DNA from: JAHEDH01 sp963753285
GTDB lineage: Bacteria; Actinomycetota; Acidimicrobiia; Spongiisociales; ZC4RG35
DNA length: 64,000 nucleotides
Direction: 5' to 3'
Assembly: GCA_963753285.1 (NCBI GenBank)
Contig: CAVWBT010000005.1
Location: 186,001 to 250,000 of the forward strand
The notes beneath the pieces were generated by a model. It ran no database searches, was not told where the DNA came from, and was given only the letters and a program-made list of their open reading frames with translations. The translations under genes and the position numbers were made by a program. Of this stretch, positions 33,675 through 43,489 are shown piece after piece; position 1 is the stretch's first letter; the number at the start of each line of letters is the position of its first letter.

Positions 33675-34216
33675 GTGCGGGTGATCGCAGGGGAGTTCAG
33701 GGGGCGGAGGCTCGTCGGGCCCGACACCGACGACACCCGCCCGATCATGGATCGCGCCAAGGAGTCGATCTTCAACTCGATCGCACTTCGAGATCCCCGA
33801 TGCCCGGATCGTCGACCTGTTCGCCGGTGCGGGCAGCTTCGGAATCGAGGCGCTGTCGCGGGGGGCTGCGTCGGCGGTGTTCGTGGAGTCCGGACGCAAA
33901 GCCCTGCAGGCGCTCCAGACGAATCTCGACACGCTGGGTATCGAAGCAGTCGTGAGAAGCCGTCGATGTGCTCACCTGGGATGCCTCGATCGACGGACCG
34001 TTCGACGTCGTGTTCTGCGACCCGCCCTGGCCGATGCAGGCACCGGTGGTGGCCGGGGTGCTCGAGCGGCTGGCGCCTGATCTGATCGGGGACGCCCTGG
34101 TGGTCGTCACGCGGCGGTCCACCGATCCGACGCCCGAGCCCGATGGATATCGGATTGACGACGAACGGCGGCTCGGAGGGACCAGAATCATCAGGTATCG
34201 AAAGGAGACGTCGTGA
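33675..34216 (+). pseudogene. rsmD: 16S rRNA (guanine-966-N2)-methyltransferase RsmD, broken by two frameshifts
   Basis: The three frames together spell a complete RsmD. Frame 1 (from GTG 33675) gives MRVIAGEFRGRRLVGPD and MDRAKESIFNSIA. From about 33790, frame 2 gives IPDARIVDLFAGAGSFG (the SAM-binding motif), then FVESGRKALQALQTNLDTLG. From about 33962, frame 3 gives VDVLTWDASIDGPFDVVF, the catalytic CDPPW and the C-terminus to 34216. Each change is +1 (one base extra or two missing), near 33783-33790 and 33956-33962, and neither site is a homopolymer. Since all neighbours are intact, either two sequence errors fall in one gene or the gene is decaying. No single frame yields a functional enzyme. 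Confidence 0.85.
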
Positions 34217-34686
34217 CGACCGCCATGTGCCCGGGGAGCTTCGACCCGCCGACGAACGGTCATATCGACATCATCAGACGATGCGCCATCATCTACGACC
34301 GGGTGGTCGTCGCCGTCGTGTCGAACCCGTCGAAGAACTCGATGTTCACGCTGGGGGAGCGGATCGAGCTGTTGGGGGCCTCGCTCGACGATCTCGACAA
34401 CATCGACCTGGTGTCGTTCGACGGCCTCTTGGTCGACTTCGCCTCCGAGCAGGAGGTCGACGTCGTCGTGAAGGGCCTGCGGGCCGGCTCCGACTTCGAC
34501 TACGAGCTGCAGATGTCGCAGATGAACTCCCACCTGCGTGGCATGGAGACGGTGTTCATGCCGACCTCGCCGGACTGGAGCTTCGTTTCTTCGTCGCTCG
34601 TGCGGGAAGTGGCCCGGCTGGGCGGTAGCGTTGGAGATCTGGTGCCCCCGCCGGTCGCGGCGGCGCTCGAGGAGAAACTGGCATGA
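34213..34686 (+). CDS. coaD: Phosphopantetheine adenylyltransferase
   Basis: 157 residues, standard for CoaD, which adenylylates 4'-phosphopantetheine in the fourth step of coenzyme A synthesis. The nucleotidyltransferase motif is in CPGSFDPPTNGHIDIIRR (TNGH). GLRAGSDFDYELQMSQMN and the ATP-site SFVSSSLVREVARLGG also match. GTG 34213 overlaps the rsmD stop (GTGA), with GGAG 6 nt upstream; ATG at 34225 is an alternative. Confidence 0.95.
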   Translation: MTTAMCPGSFDPPTNGHIDIIRRCAIIYDRVVVAVVSNPSKNSMFTLGERIELLGASLDDLDNIDLVSFDGLLVDFASEQEVDVVVKGLRAGSDFDYELQMSQMNSHLRGMETVFMPTSPDWSFVSSSLVREVARLGGSVGDLVPPPVAAALEEKLA

Positions 34687-35231
34687 GTGATTTCGGACAC
34701 GAAGAGCACAACCCGCCTCCACCTCCGCCGGTGCAGCCCCCTCAGGCGCGGACGAACGTCGGCGAGCTCCAGGATTTCATCGACGAGATGCTCGCACATC
34801 TCGCGGAGGCGAAGTCGATGCCGCTGTCGAACAGCGTGCTGGTCGACCGTGACGAGTTCGCCGGGATGCTCGAGCGGCTCCGGGCGGAGCTGCCGGACGA
34901 GCTCAGGGCGGCACGTTGGATGGTCCGTGAGCGTGAGGCGTTCATCGCCCGCACCAACGAGCGGGCCCACGAGATCCTCGAACGGGCCAAGGCCGAGTCC
35001 AAGCGGCTCGTCTCGGATTCCTATGTGCTAGCAGAGGCGGTCGAGGAGGCCAACATCCTCGTCAGGCGAGCCGAGGGCGAGGCCCGCAGGCTCCGCCTCG
35101 AAGCCGAGGACGAGATCGAGCTCCAACTCGAGGAGATCGAGGCGCTCATGGCCGAGCTGCTCACCCGCACCCACGCCGCCCGAGAAGAGCTCCACAAGTC
35201 CCGCCCCGCCCCACCCGACGTCCCGCTGTAG
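34683..35231 (+). CDS. DivIVA/SepIVA-like coiled-coil protein
   Basis: 182 residues. A proline-rich leader (NPPPPPPVQPPQ) precedes a short alpha-helical part, then a long Glu/Arg/Ala-rich coiled coil from about residue 75 to 170 (EREAFIARTNERAHEILERA, EANILVRRAEGEARRLRLEA). In mycobacteria the septation protein SepIVA (DivIVA fold) is encoded close to yceD and rnc, and the position after coaD in this syntenic block fits a homologue. It could also be annotated as an ATP-synthase-b-like coiled coil, a frequent weak match. ATG 34683 overlaps the coaD stop. Confidence 0.7.
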   Translation: MSDFGHEEHNPPPPPPVQPPQARTNVGELQDFIDEMLAHLAEAKSMPLSNSVLVDRDEFAGMLERLRAELPDELRAARWMVREREAFIARTNERAHEILERAKAESKRLVSDSYVLAEAVEEANILVRRAEGEARRLRLEAEDEIELQLEEIEALMAELLTRTHAAREELHKSRPAPPDVPL

Positions 35232-35256
35232 ATGTCCCCCACGCGTGGGGGACAGG
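35229..35256. repeat. Single palindromic repeat copy
   Basis: TGTCCCCCACGCGTGGGGGACA, beginning at the stop codon of the coiled-coil gene, is a perfect inverted repeat of the CCCCAC/GTGGGG family described at 28.1 kb. Confidence 0.75.
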
Positions 35257-35292
35257 CTCACCCTCCTCTTCTCAACCGTTGCCTCAGAACGA

Positions 35293-35323
35293 GCAAAGCC
35301 GCCGGCGGGGCCGGCGGCTTTGC
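35293..35323 (+). terminator. Strong terminator-like hairpin
   Basis: GCAAAGCCGCCGG and CCGGCGGCTTTGC form a perfect 13-bp stem with the loop CGGGG. It lies between the recG-coaD operon (+) and the convergent cspA gene (-), so it can serve both. An A-run on one arm and a T-run on the other suit termination in either direction. Confidence 0.75.
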
Positions 35324-35345
35324 TGCGTCTAGAGCGCTGAAAGGT

Positions 35346-35546
35346 TCAGAGCGGGCGGACGTTCTTTGCTTCGTCGCCCTTACGGCCGGGGCCTACTTCG
35401 AACTCGACCTGCTGTCCGTCGGACAGCGAGCGATGTCCATCGCCCACGATGTTCGAGAAGTGCACGAAAATGTCGTCGCCGTCTTCACGGGAGATGAAAC
35501 CAAATCCCTTGTCGTTGTTGAAGAACTTGACGGTACCAATTGCCAT
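35346..35546 (-). CDS. cspA: Cold-shock protein CspA family
   Basis: 66 residues, a canonical single cold-shock domain: AIGTVKFFNNDKGFGFISRE with RNP1 KGFGFI, then DDIFVHFSNI as RNP2. It binds single-stranded RNA or DNA and acts as an RNA chaperone. About 95 bp without a gene separates it from pgm upstream, long enough for the structured leader common on csp mRNAs, but I could not define one. Confidence 0.95.
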   Translation of the reverse strand: MAIGTVKFFNNDKGFGFISREDGDDIFVHFSNIVGDGHRSLSDGQQVEFEVGPGRKGDEAKNVRPL

Positions 35547-35640
35547 TGCAGATGTCTTTCTACTTCTCCGGACTGCCCTTCTGGCATTCCGAACGAGACC
35601 AGTGTACGTGGTTTTCGACCAATGACATAGCTCTGTCTCG

Positions 35641-37281
<1,641 letters not shown>

Positions 37282-37446
37282 TGCTCGGATCATAGAGATC
37301 GTGGCGGGAGCTACGCGGTGTGGGGGATGTGCCTCGCCGTTCGCATACTCTCGGGCGATCGGTTCCAGACTCGCACCAGGTTGGCACGCCGACGATTTCT
37401 GTCTGGAGGGCCCTGGCACGGTGGCCTCACCATGTTGAGGAGTAAC

Positions 37447-37983
37447 GTGCATGACATGCCCGCCACCGAAGTCGGCCAGCGAATCCCGATGTCGTGGGAC
37501 CAATACGAGGCCCGCGGCGAAGACGTTCGCGGCGAATACATCGATGGAGCGCTCGTCGTGAGCCCGTCACCGACCGGACGCCACCAAGACATCGAACTCA
37601 ACCTCGCGCTCGTCCTCAAGGAGTCACTGCCCGACGGATACCGGGTCAGAACGGGATGGGCGTGGAAACCCGGGCCGGACGAATTCATCCCTGACCTCAT
37701 GGTCTTCGATGAGACCGATGACGAGCAGCGATTCACTGCGACACCTCATCTCGTTGTCGAGATCCTGTCCACTGAGCCGGCCCGAGACACCATCCGCAAG
37801 TTCGCGAAATACGCCGAGGCGGGACTGCCGAGATACTGGATCATCGACCCCGACGGGCCAGAGATCGTGGTCTACGAACTCGATGAAGGCGTGCTCGTCG
37901 AAGTCGGCCGACACAGCGAGACAGCGCTGCTCGACGTCGGGCCGGTTGCCGTGCAGATCGACCCGGCTCGCCTGCTCGACTGA
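37447..37983 (+). CDS. Uma2 family protein (DUF820, PD-(D/E)XK nuclease fold)
   Basis: 178 residues. MSWDQYEARGEDVRGEYIDG, FIPDLMVFDE, HLVVEILSTEP and KFAKYAEAGLPRYWIIDP are the standard Uma2 blocks; the Asp of PDLMVF and Glu of VVEIL form the expected nuclease-like active site. Function is not established for the family. The start is uncertain: AGGAG lies 4 nt before GTG 37447 and 13 nt before ATG 37456, and ATG 37432 is also in frame. It is divergent from pgm with about 165 bp between the starts. Confidence 0.85.
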   Translation: MHDMPATEVGQRIPMSWDQYEARGEDVRGEYIDGALVVSPSPTGRHQDIELNLALVLKESLPDGYRVRTGWAWKPGPDEFIPDLMVFDETDDEQRFTATPHLVVEILSTEPARDTIRKFAKYAEAGLPRYWIIDPDGPEIVVYELDEGVLVEVGRHSETALLDVGPVAVQIDPARLLD

Positions 37984-38004
37984 GCGCACGAGCGATCTGG
38001 TCTC

Positions 38005-38025
38005 GACGCCGAATTGGTCGGCGTC
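38005..38025. terminator. Hairpin between convergent genes
   Basis: GACGCCGA-ATTGG-TCGGCGTC makes an 8-bp stem after the Uma2 gene and at the end of the convergent lipase-like gene. It lacks a T-run. Confidence 0.4.
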
Positions 38026-38791
38026 AGTGTGATCGGTTGCGGCCCGGGAACCAGCGTGGCGCATCGAACGGCACCCAGGTCTCGGCTTTCTGGCTGAGGC
38101 GGTCGGCGATCAGATAGTGGACGGCGGGGTTGAAACCGAGGCCGATGTGGCTGGCGAACACCTCGACGTTCTCCGACTGGTGGTCGGCCTCCAATACACA
38201 CGCCTCCCACGGAACGATCCCGTCGGCCTTCGTGAACACCGACGTCGCCGGGATCCCCAGCGGTCCGCCGCCGTCCACGCCCGGGACGTCCGGATGATGT
38301 CGATCCGACAGCCTCTGATAGAGCCCGTGCGCGTTGGAGTCTCCGTTGTCCCTCAGGGCGAAGGGACTGGCGAGCGTGATCACCTTCGACACGAGCTCGG
38401 GGTGACGGATCGCGAGGTTCCTGGCATACAGGCCACCGAGGCTCCAGCCGACGATCGCGACCGGCTGGTGATGTCGACGGGACAGAGTGGCAACCGAATG
38501 GCTGATCCCGTACAAGACGTCGGGCGTCGGGCCGATGTTGCGGCCCATCCGCCAGCGGTAGGCCGTCCAATCGTGTGATCGGAGGAACGCGCGCAACGGC
38601 CGGGTCGAACCGTCACCGGCCATGAAGCCGGGCAGGATCAACACCGGCTCACCATTCCCGTGTTGCGCCGCGGCGGCCACCGGCCTCGACACCGACAGGG
38701 CGGCGACGTCGATCGCTGCCCTGGCCGGCTCGGTGAGAGCCAGGAGCATCGATGGCCGCTTGTGTCGAGGTTGGGGCATTGCTGCTGTCAT
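38024..38791 (-). CDS. Alpha/beta hydrolase, lipase-like
   Basis: 255 residues. PVLILPGFMAGDGSTRPL opens the fold, the nucleophile elbow is IVGWSLGGLYARNLA, the acid is probably in FTKADGIVPWEA, and the histidine in FASHIGLGFNPAVHYL. This is the PGAP1/lipase-like arrangement seen beside wax-ester synthases in actinobacteria. Its ATG overlaps the WS/DGAT stop (ATGA), so the two are coupled, and a role in storage-lipid turnover is a fair inference. Confidence 0.85.
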   Translation of the reverse strand: MTAAMPQPRHKRPSMLLALTEPARAAIDVAALSVSRPVAAAAQHGNGEPVLILPGFMAGDGSTRPLRAFLRSHDWTAYRWRMGRNIGPTPDVLYGISHSVATLSRRHHQPVAIVGWSLGGLYARNLAIRHPELVSKVITLASPFALRDNGDSNAHGLYQRLSDRHHPDVPGVDGGGPLGIPATSVFTKADGIVPWEACVLEADHQSENVEVFASHIGLGFNPAVHYLIADRLSQKAETWVPFDAPRWFPGRNRSH

Positions 38792-40188
38792 GTCAGATCG
38801 AGGGCCTTCTCGAGTACATCGACCTCATCGGTCACGAACTGCATCAATTCCCACGTGTCCGACACGATGTCGCGGTCGGTCACGATCCCGAAGCACAGGT
38901 TGCCGAGATACGAATGCAGCGTGATGTTGACCGCCATGCCCTCGACGATCGCAGACACCGGATAGTGGCCCTCGAGCTTGGCGCCTGCGAGATAGAGCGG
39001 GAAGTTCGGTCCGGGGATGTTCGAGATCACCATGTTGAACGGCGTCATCCGGCCCGCCCTCCCGTTTCTGAACACCAGTCGAGCGGCTCGGGCGGCGACC
39101 GCCGGCGGAGCGAACTGGGCAAAATCCTGCAACAGGGTCGCCGGAGTGGCGTTGTGGGCGTGTTTCGCCACCTCCATCGACTCGTGGGCGTGTGCCAGTC
39201 GTTCGAGCGGGTCGTCGAGATGGGTTCCGATCGAGGCGATCATCACCGACACCTCGTTCCCGATCACCCCCGCCGTCTCCTCGGTCCTGATCGAAATGGG
39301 CACCATCGCTTGGAGCGACCGGGCGGGAACCTCGTGATAGGTGTCCAGCCAGCGGCGCATCGCTCCGGCGCACAACGCAATCACCACATCGTTCACCGTG
39401 ACGCCGGCGGCATTCTTGATCGCCTTGACCCGAGTCAGTTCGACGTCGGCGAACGCGAACCGACGGTGCGCGGTGATCGGATCGTTCAGACGAGTGTGCG
39501 GTGCCACCAGACCCGGCCGGGAAAGGACATCCGAGCGGCGTCGCGGCACAAGCGCACCGAGCGCCGGGACGCTCCTCGCGACGTTGCGCGCCAGCTTCAG
39601 CGCCTTCACCGGGCGGAACGCGTACTGGAATCCGGTGCGTGCCAACAGCTCCATCTGTCCCGGAACCCGGTCGGGGCGCCAGCGGTCATCGGATGACACC
39701 TCGCGGCCGCTCGGGTCGGCGTCCAACAGGATCGTGAGGATCTCTGCACCCGACACGCCGTCGATGGCGGCGTGGTGAAGCTTCGTCAGCGTTGCAACCC
39801 TGCCGTCCTCGAGGCCCTCGATGAGATACAGCTCCCACAGAGGCCGCGCCCGATCCAGGGGGCGTGCATGGATCCGCGCCACCAACTCGGCCAGCTGTCG
39901 ACGATCGCCCGGAGGCGGCACGGCGATGTGGCGGACATGGAAGTCGAGATCGAACTCGGGGTCCTCGATCCAATACGGGTGATCCAGCCCGAGCGGTACC
40001 TGGACGAGCTTGCGTCGGAATGGTGGGAGGAGATGGATTCGACTGGCGATCAGATCCCGCAACGTCTCGAAGTCGAAACCGTCAGGGGCGGTGGACGGAT
40101 CGAGGATGACCACGCCGGCGACGTGGCCGTGCTGGGTCGACGTCTCCAGATTCAGGAAGCTGGCGTCGAGTCCGGTGAGCTGCTGCAC
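38788..40188 (-). CDS. Wax ester synthase / acyl-CoA:diacylglycerol acyltransferase (WS/DGAT)
   Basis: 466 residues, typical of bacterial WS/DGAT. MQQLTGLDASFLNLET at the N-terminus, PLDRARPLWELYLIEGL, the catalytic HHAAIDG (HHxxxDG), and the C-terminal NMVISNIPGPNFPLYLAGAK are all family hallmarks. It esterifies acyl-CoA to diacylglycerol or fatty alcohols to make storage lipid. The GTG start at 40188 has TATCGT 8 nt upstream (40197-40202), a leaderless layout. PlsB, the acyl-CoA ligase and the neighbouring lipase complete a storage-lipid toolkit. Confidence 0.92.
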   Translation of the reverse strand: MQQLTGLDASFLNLETSTQHGHVAGVVILDPSTAPDGFDFETLRDLIASRIHLLPPFRRKLVQVPLGLDHPYWIEDPEFDLDFHVRHIAVPPPGDRRQLAELVARIHARPLDRARPLWELYLIEGLEDGRVATLTKLHHAAIDGVSGAEILTILLDADPSGREVSSDDRWRPDRVPGQMELLARTGFQYAFRPVKALKLARNVARSVPALGALVPRRRSDVLSRPGLVAPHTRLNDPITAHRRFAFADVELTRVKAIKNAAGVTVNDVVIALCAGAMRRWLDTYHEVPARSLQAMVPISIRTEETAGVIGNEVSVMIASIGTHLDDPLERLAHAHESMEVAKHAHNATPATLLQDFAQFAPPAVAARAARLVFRNGRAGRMTPFNMVISNIPGPNFPLYLAGAKLEGHYPVSAIVEGMAVNITLHSYLGNLCFGIVTDRDIVSDTWELMQFVTDEVDVLEKALDLT

Positions 40189-40247
40189 GGCTCACGACGA
40201 TAGGGCCGCCCGAAGGAGAGGCGCGCCAGAACCGACCCCGCCATTGG

Positions 40248-40763
40248 TCAGCCGCCCGGACGGAGCCTGCCGGGGTCGAGGGTGGGGGAGGCCGTCCGCC
40301 TGGTCGGCGTGGGATCGGGATCCGGTGCAGTCGTGCGGCGGCGGGAAGGAGAGCGTTGAAGCTGCTCGGTGGCTGCGATGAACCATTCGGGCACGGGAGT
40401 CGGACGGTGGGTTCGATGGTCGACCATCACCTGGATCAGTCGGCCCTCTGCGACGGTCCGCTCCGTCTCTTTGTCCCATGTCCGCATCTCGAAGATCACC
40501 GACGTCCGGCCGATCTCCACGACTCTGGCCCCGGTGACCATCGTGTCCCCGATCTGACCGGCTGCCCGGAAGTCGACCTCGGCTCGACCCAACACCATGT
40601 CGATACCCCGCTCGGTCATCCCGTCCCATCCGATGCCGGTCGCTTCGAGATAGTCGGTGATCGTGTCGTCGAAGTACGTCAGGTAGTTGGCGTTGAAGAC
40701 GATCCCCTGGGCGTCGCTGTCGGAGAACCTCACCTTGCGCTCGTACGTCACCGGAAAGTCCAT
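40248..40763 (-). CDS. Acyl-CoA thioesterase, 4HBT/YbgC-like hotdog fold
   Basis: 171 residues. FSDSDAQGIVFNANYLTYFDD holds the catalytic Asp and the GxVFNxxY hotdog signature of 4-hydroxybenzoyl-CoA-type thioesterases. The C-terminal 35 residues (RRRTTAPDPDPTPTRRTA) are low-complexity and probably disordered. ATG 40763 has TACCTT (40771-40776) 7 nt upstream, so the long upstream frame is rejected. The acyl-CoA substrate is unknown; its neighbour is a WS/DGAT. Confidence 0.88.
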   Translation of the reverse strand: MDFPVTYERKVRFSDSDAQGIVFNANYLTYFDDTITDYLEATGIGWDGMTERGIDMVLGRAEVDFRAAGQIGDTMVTGARVVEIGRTSVIFEMRTWDKETERTVAEGRLIQVMVDHRTHRPTPVPEWFIAATEQLQRSPSRRRTTAPDPDPTPTRRTASPTLDPGRLRPGG

Positions 40764-40783
40764 GCCCCGGAAGGTAGTGCAGC

Positions 40784-41040
40784 TGTCCCCCACGCAGTGG
40801 GGGAAGGTCCCTGCGGACCGCCCAGCAGTGGGTCGAGATTCGGCCGAAACCGAGGCCGGCGCCCGCACCACGGGCGGTTCGGAGGTAGGGGGCAACTCCA
40901 ACGCTCCGGTCGGACGCGACCCACAGATGCGCCGGAGTTGGCCCCTTGCCTCCCGGCAACTCCCCGCCGGCAGGGACCTTTCCCCGCAAGCGGGGAACAT
41001 CTGTGTGGGACCTTTCCCCGCGGCGTGGGAACAGATGCGG
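40784..41040. repeat. Cluster of palindromic repeats between divergent genes
   Basis: No gene lies in this 297-bp gap. It contains the palindrome GTCCCCCACGCAGTGGGGGA followed by AGGTCCCTGC (about 40790-40816), a GGAGGTAGGGGGCAACTCC module (40881 onward), an inverse GGAGTTGGCCCC module (40933 onward) and, in the opposite orientation, GCAGGGACCTTTCCCCGC (about 40972) and GGGACCTTTCCCCGC (about 41009). It is the most rearranged copy of the family described at 28.1 kb. Confidence 0.8.
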
Positions 41041-41048
41041 AGGCGTCG

Positions 41049-41054
41049 TACGAT
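41049..41054 (+). promoter_or_regulatory. -10 box of a leaderless promoter for yceD-rpmF-plsX-rnc
   Basis: TACGAT lies 6 nt before the ATG at 41061. Transcription would start at or next to the A of the start codon, and no Shine-Dalgarno is present. Confidence 0.5.
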
Positions 41055-41060
41055 GGTGAC

Positions 41061-41555
41061 ATGGCCCATCGGATTCTCGCTTCTGATCTGCTGTCCAAGC
41101 CCGGCTCGTCTCGGAAGGAGAGCGGCTCGGTTCGTCTCGACATCGACCTCTCGAACGCCAGTGTGCACGGCGACGCCAGCTTCGAGGCGATACTGCGGTC
41201 GCTCACCGACGGGATCGTCGCCCGGGGAGACGCCGCTGTCGACGTCGAACTCGCCTGCAACCGCTGCCTCGAGGTGAACACCGAACGTCTCGACGTCCCG
41301 TTCGAGCAGGTCTTTCGCTTCGAGCCGGAGGACGAAGACGACGAGATGCGGATCGAGAACGGCATGTGGATCGACCTCGAGCCTGCGATCCACGACGAGG
41401 TCACTCTGTCGCTGCCGCTGGTCCCGGTCTGCAAGCCCGACTGCCTCGGCCTGTGCCCCACCTGCGGCGCAAACCTCAACACCGAGCCCTGCGACGGGCA
41501 CGAAGACGACACCGATTCGCCATTCGCGGCACTCAAGGACCTCTTCGAGAGCTGA
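41061..41555 (+). CDS. yceD: YceD/DUF177 family protein
   Basis: 164 residues. The family pattern is present: VDVELACNRCLEVNTERLDVPF, then a zinc-binding-looking tail CKPDCLGLCPTCGANLN and SPFAALKDLF. YceD proteins precede rpmF in most bacteria and have been linked to ribosomal RNA and large-subunit accumulation. This gene keeps that place. The start is fixed by the leaderless -10 box at 41049-41054. Confidence 0.9.
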   Translation: MAHRILASDLLSKPGSSRKESGSVRLDIDLSNASVHGDASFEAILRSLTDGIVARGDAAVDVELACNRCLEVNTERLDVPFEQVFRFEPEDEDDEMRIENGMWIDLEPAIHDEVTLSLPLVPVCKPDCLGLCPTCGANLNTEPCDGHEDDTDSPFAALKDLFES

Positions 41556-41572
41556 CCCGCTTTGCCAGCGGG
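41556..41572 (+). other. Hairpin between yceD and rpmF
   Basis: CCCGCT-TTGCC-AGCGGG directly follows the yceD stop. In a 117-bp spacer inside an otherwise tight operon it could be an attenuator or a processing site; there is no T-run. Confidence 0.35.
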
Positions 41573-41672
41573 AGTTCGATCGGCTTGAATGTCACCTGGC
41601 CCAACGCCCTTTCCCCGCGTCCGACCGCGTCTGACGCGAAACCAGCGTTCACTACACCGAGGAGCAAGCACC

Positions 41673-41849
41673 ATGGCGGTGCCGAAGAAGAAGATGTCGC
41701 GTAGCCGGACCCGGCAGCGCAAAGCACAGTGGAAGATCTCCAAGCCCACCCTCTCGACATGCCCGCAGTGCAAGAGCGCCAAGCTCCCGCACCGTGCATG
41801 CCCCGAGTGTGGAACCTACAACGGCCGAGAAGTCGTCACGACCGACTGA
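41673..41849 (+). CDS. rpmF: 50S ribosomal protein L32
   Basis: 58 residues, MAVPKKKMSRSRTRQRKAQW at the N-terminus and a four-cysteine zinc ribbon (CPQC and CPEC), standard L32. GAGGAG lies about 10 nt before ATG 41673. plsX follows 3 nt later, the usual order. Confidence 0.96.
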   Translation: MAVPKKKMSRSRTRQRKAQWKISKPTLSTCPQCKSAKLPHRACPECGTYNGREVVTTD

Positions 41850-41852
41850 CCG

Positions 41853-42824
41853 ATGGCTCGAATCGCACTCGACGCCATGGGCGGCGACCATGCGCCTGGC
41901 GAGATCGTCGCCGGAGCTGCAGTGGCTGCGGCCCATGGCGTCGGAGTCGTCCTGGTAGGTGACTCGAACCGGTTGCGCCCGCTCTCCGAAGAGCACGGGT
42001 TCGGTGGCGAGATCGTCGAAGCCGCCGAAGTCGTCGAGATGGGCGACGATCCCGGACGTGCCATCCGTGAGAAGCCAGACAGTTCGGTCGCCGTCGCTGC
42101 GCGCCTGGTGCGTGAAGGCAAGGTCGACGGCTTCGTCTCCGCCGGTTCGACCGGCGCCGCCATGGCGTCCGCTGCGATCATCGTCGGGAGAATCGAAGGC
42201 GTCCTCCGGCCGAGCATCGCATCGATCTTTCCGACGCCGGCCAATCCCACCGTCATGCTGGATTCCGGCGCAAACCCCGAGGTGAAACCCGAGCACCTGC
42301 TCCAATTCGCCGAGATGGGTGCTGCCATGGCAGAGATCTACTTCGACGCCGACCGAGCACGCGTCGGGCTGTTGAACATCGGTGAGGAGAAGACCAAGGG
42401 GCGGCCGCTCGACCGGGCCACCTACGAGTTGCTTGAACGCAGCTCGCTCAACTTCATCGGGAACGTCGAGGGTCGCGACATCGCCACCGGTGTCGCCGAT
42501 GTGATCGTCACCGACGGATTCACCGGCAACGTGTTCCTCAAGACCGTCGAAGGTGCAGCAGCCCTCATCAATCAGCTGATCCTTCAGGAGATCGGTGAGC
42601 TCGCGCCGGAACTGCAACAAGCGTTGATGCCGGCACTGACGGCGATCAAGGACCGGCTCGACTACGAGTCGGTCGGGGGCGCCCACCTGATCGGCGCCAA
42701 GGGCGTCGTCGTCATCGCTCATGGCAGCTCGAGGCGTCGGGCGATCGCCAACGCCATCCAGATGGCGGCCGACGGAGCCGAACGCGGCCTGGTTCAGCGG
42801 GTGCGAGAGCTGATCACCGCCTGA
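41853..42824 (+). CDS. plsX: Phosphate acyltransferase PlsX
   Basis: 323 residues. It opens IALDAMGGDHAPGEIVAGA, the PlsX signature, and continues with VSAGSTGAAMASA, LDSGANPEVKPEHL and DGFTGNVFLKTVEG. PlsX converts acyl-ACP to acyl-phosphate for PlsY. Its TGA shares a base with the rnc ATG (TGATG), indicating coupling. Confidence 0.96.
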   Translation: MARIALDAMGGDHAPGEIVAGAAVAAAHGVGVVLVGDSNRLRPLSEEHGFGGEIVEAAEVVEMGDDPGRAIREKPDSSVAVAARLVREGKVDGFVSAGSTGAAMASAAIIVGRIEGVLRPSIASIFPTPANPTVMLDSGANPEVKPEHLLQFAEMGAAMAEIYFDADRARVGLLNIGEEKTKGRPLDRATYELLERSSLNFIGNVEGRDIATGVADVIVTDGFTGNVFLKTVEGAAALINQLILQEIGELAPELQQALMPALTAIKDRLDYESVGGAHLIGAKGVVVIAHGSSRRRAIANAIQMAADGAERGLVQRVRELITA

Positions 42825-43483
42825 TGGAGGAGTTCTCTGCGAAACTCGGATACGAGTTCGACGACACATCACTCCTCGAGAAGGCGCTGACGCACCGATC
42901 GTGGACCTCGGAGAACCCCAACGGCGAGCACAACGAACGGATGGAGTTCCTCGGCGACGCCGTACTGCAGCTCTCCGTCACCCAGTACCTCTACGAGAAC
43001 TTCCCGGGGATGTCCGAAGGTCAGATGGCGAAGGTCCGGGCGTCGTGTGTCAGCGGTGCTCAGCTCGCCGAAGTCGCCAACGAACTCGGTCTCGGGCGGC
43101 TCGTCCGGATGGGCACCGGCGAAGCCGCCTCCGGCGGCCGGAAGAAGCACTCGATCCTCGCCGACGCCATGGAGGCCGTGCTTGCCGCGGTGTATCTCGA
43201 TTCGGACATCCAGCAGGCTCGATCGGTCGTGTTGGTGCACTGGGCGAAGATCGTCGACGCCAAGGCCAAGGACCCCGGGAAACGCGACTACAAGACGCGC
43301 TACCAGGAGGTGCTCGCCGCTCGCGGCCTACGGCCGGACTACGAGGTGACGGGCTCGGGGCCCGACCATCAGAAGCATTTCGTGGCGACGCTCAAGGTCG
43401 AAGGTGCCGTGGTCGGCGTCGGAGAAGGACGCTCGAAAAAGGAGGCGCAGCAGGCTGCCGCTCGGGCCGCGCTCGGTGAGTGA
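42824..43483 (+). CDS. rnc: Ribonuclease III
   Basis: 219 residues. The catalytic signature HNERMEFLGDAVLQLSV and the second metal-binding block ILADAMEAVLAAVYLD are intact, and a double-stranded RNA-binding domain fills the C-terminus (DYKTRYQEVLAARG to KKEAQQAAARAAL). It processes rRNA precursors and structured RNAs. In the usual gene order mutM and smc would come next; here 13 kb of other genes intervene. Confidence 0.96.
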   Translation: MEEFSAKLGYEFDDTSLLEKALTHRSWTSENPNGEHNERMEFLGDAVLQLSVTQYLYENFPGMSEGQMAKVRASCVSGAQLAEVANELGLGRLVRMGTGEAASGGRKKHSILADAMEAVLAAVYLDSDIQQARSVVLVHWAKIVDAKAKDPGKRDYKTRYQEVLAARGLRPDYEVTGSGPDHQKHFVATLKVEGAVVGVGEGRSKKEAQQAAARAALGE

Positions 43484-43489
43484 CGGTCG

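Noticed and set aside
33783..33962. Programmed frameshifting in rsmD.
   Set aside because: No slippery heptamer or stimulatory structure is evident at either site, two events would be needed and RsmD is not known to use recoding; decay or sequence error is simpler.
40248..41501. A 417-residue form of the thioesterase extending through the repeat cluster.
   Set aside because: The extra N-terminal part is translated from palindromic repeats and from antisense of yceD; the leaderless -10 at 40771-40776 supports ATG 40763.
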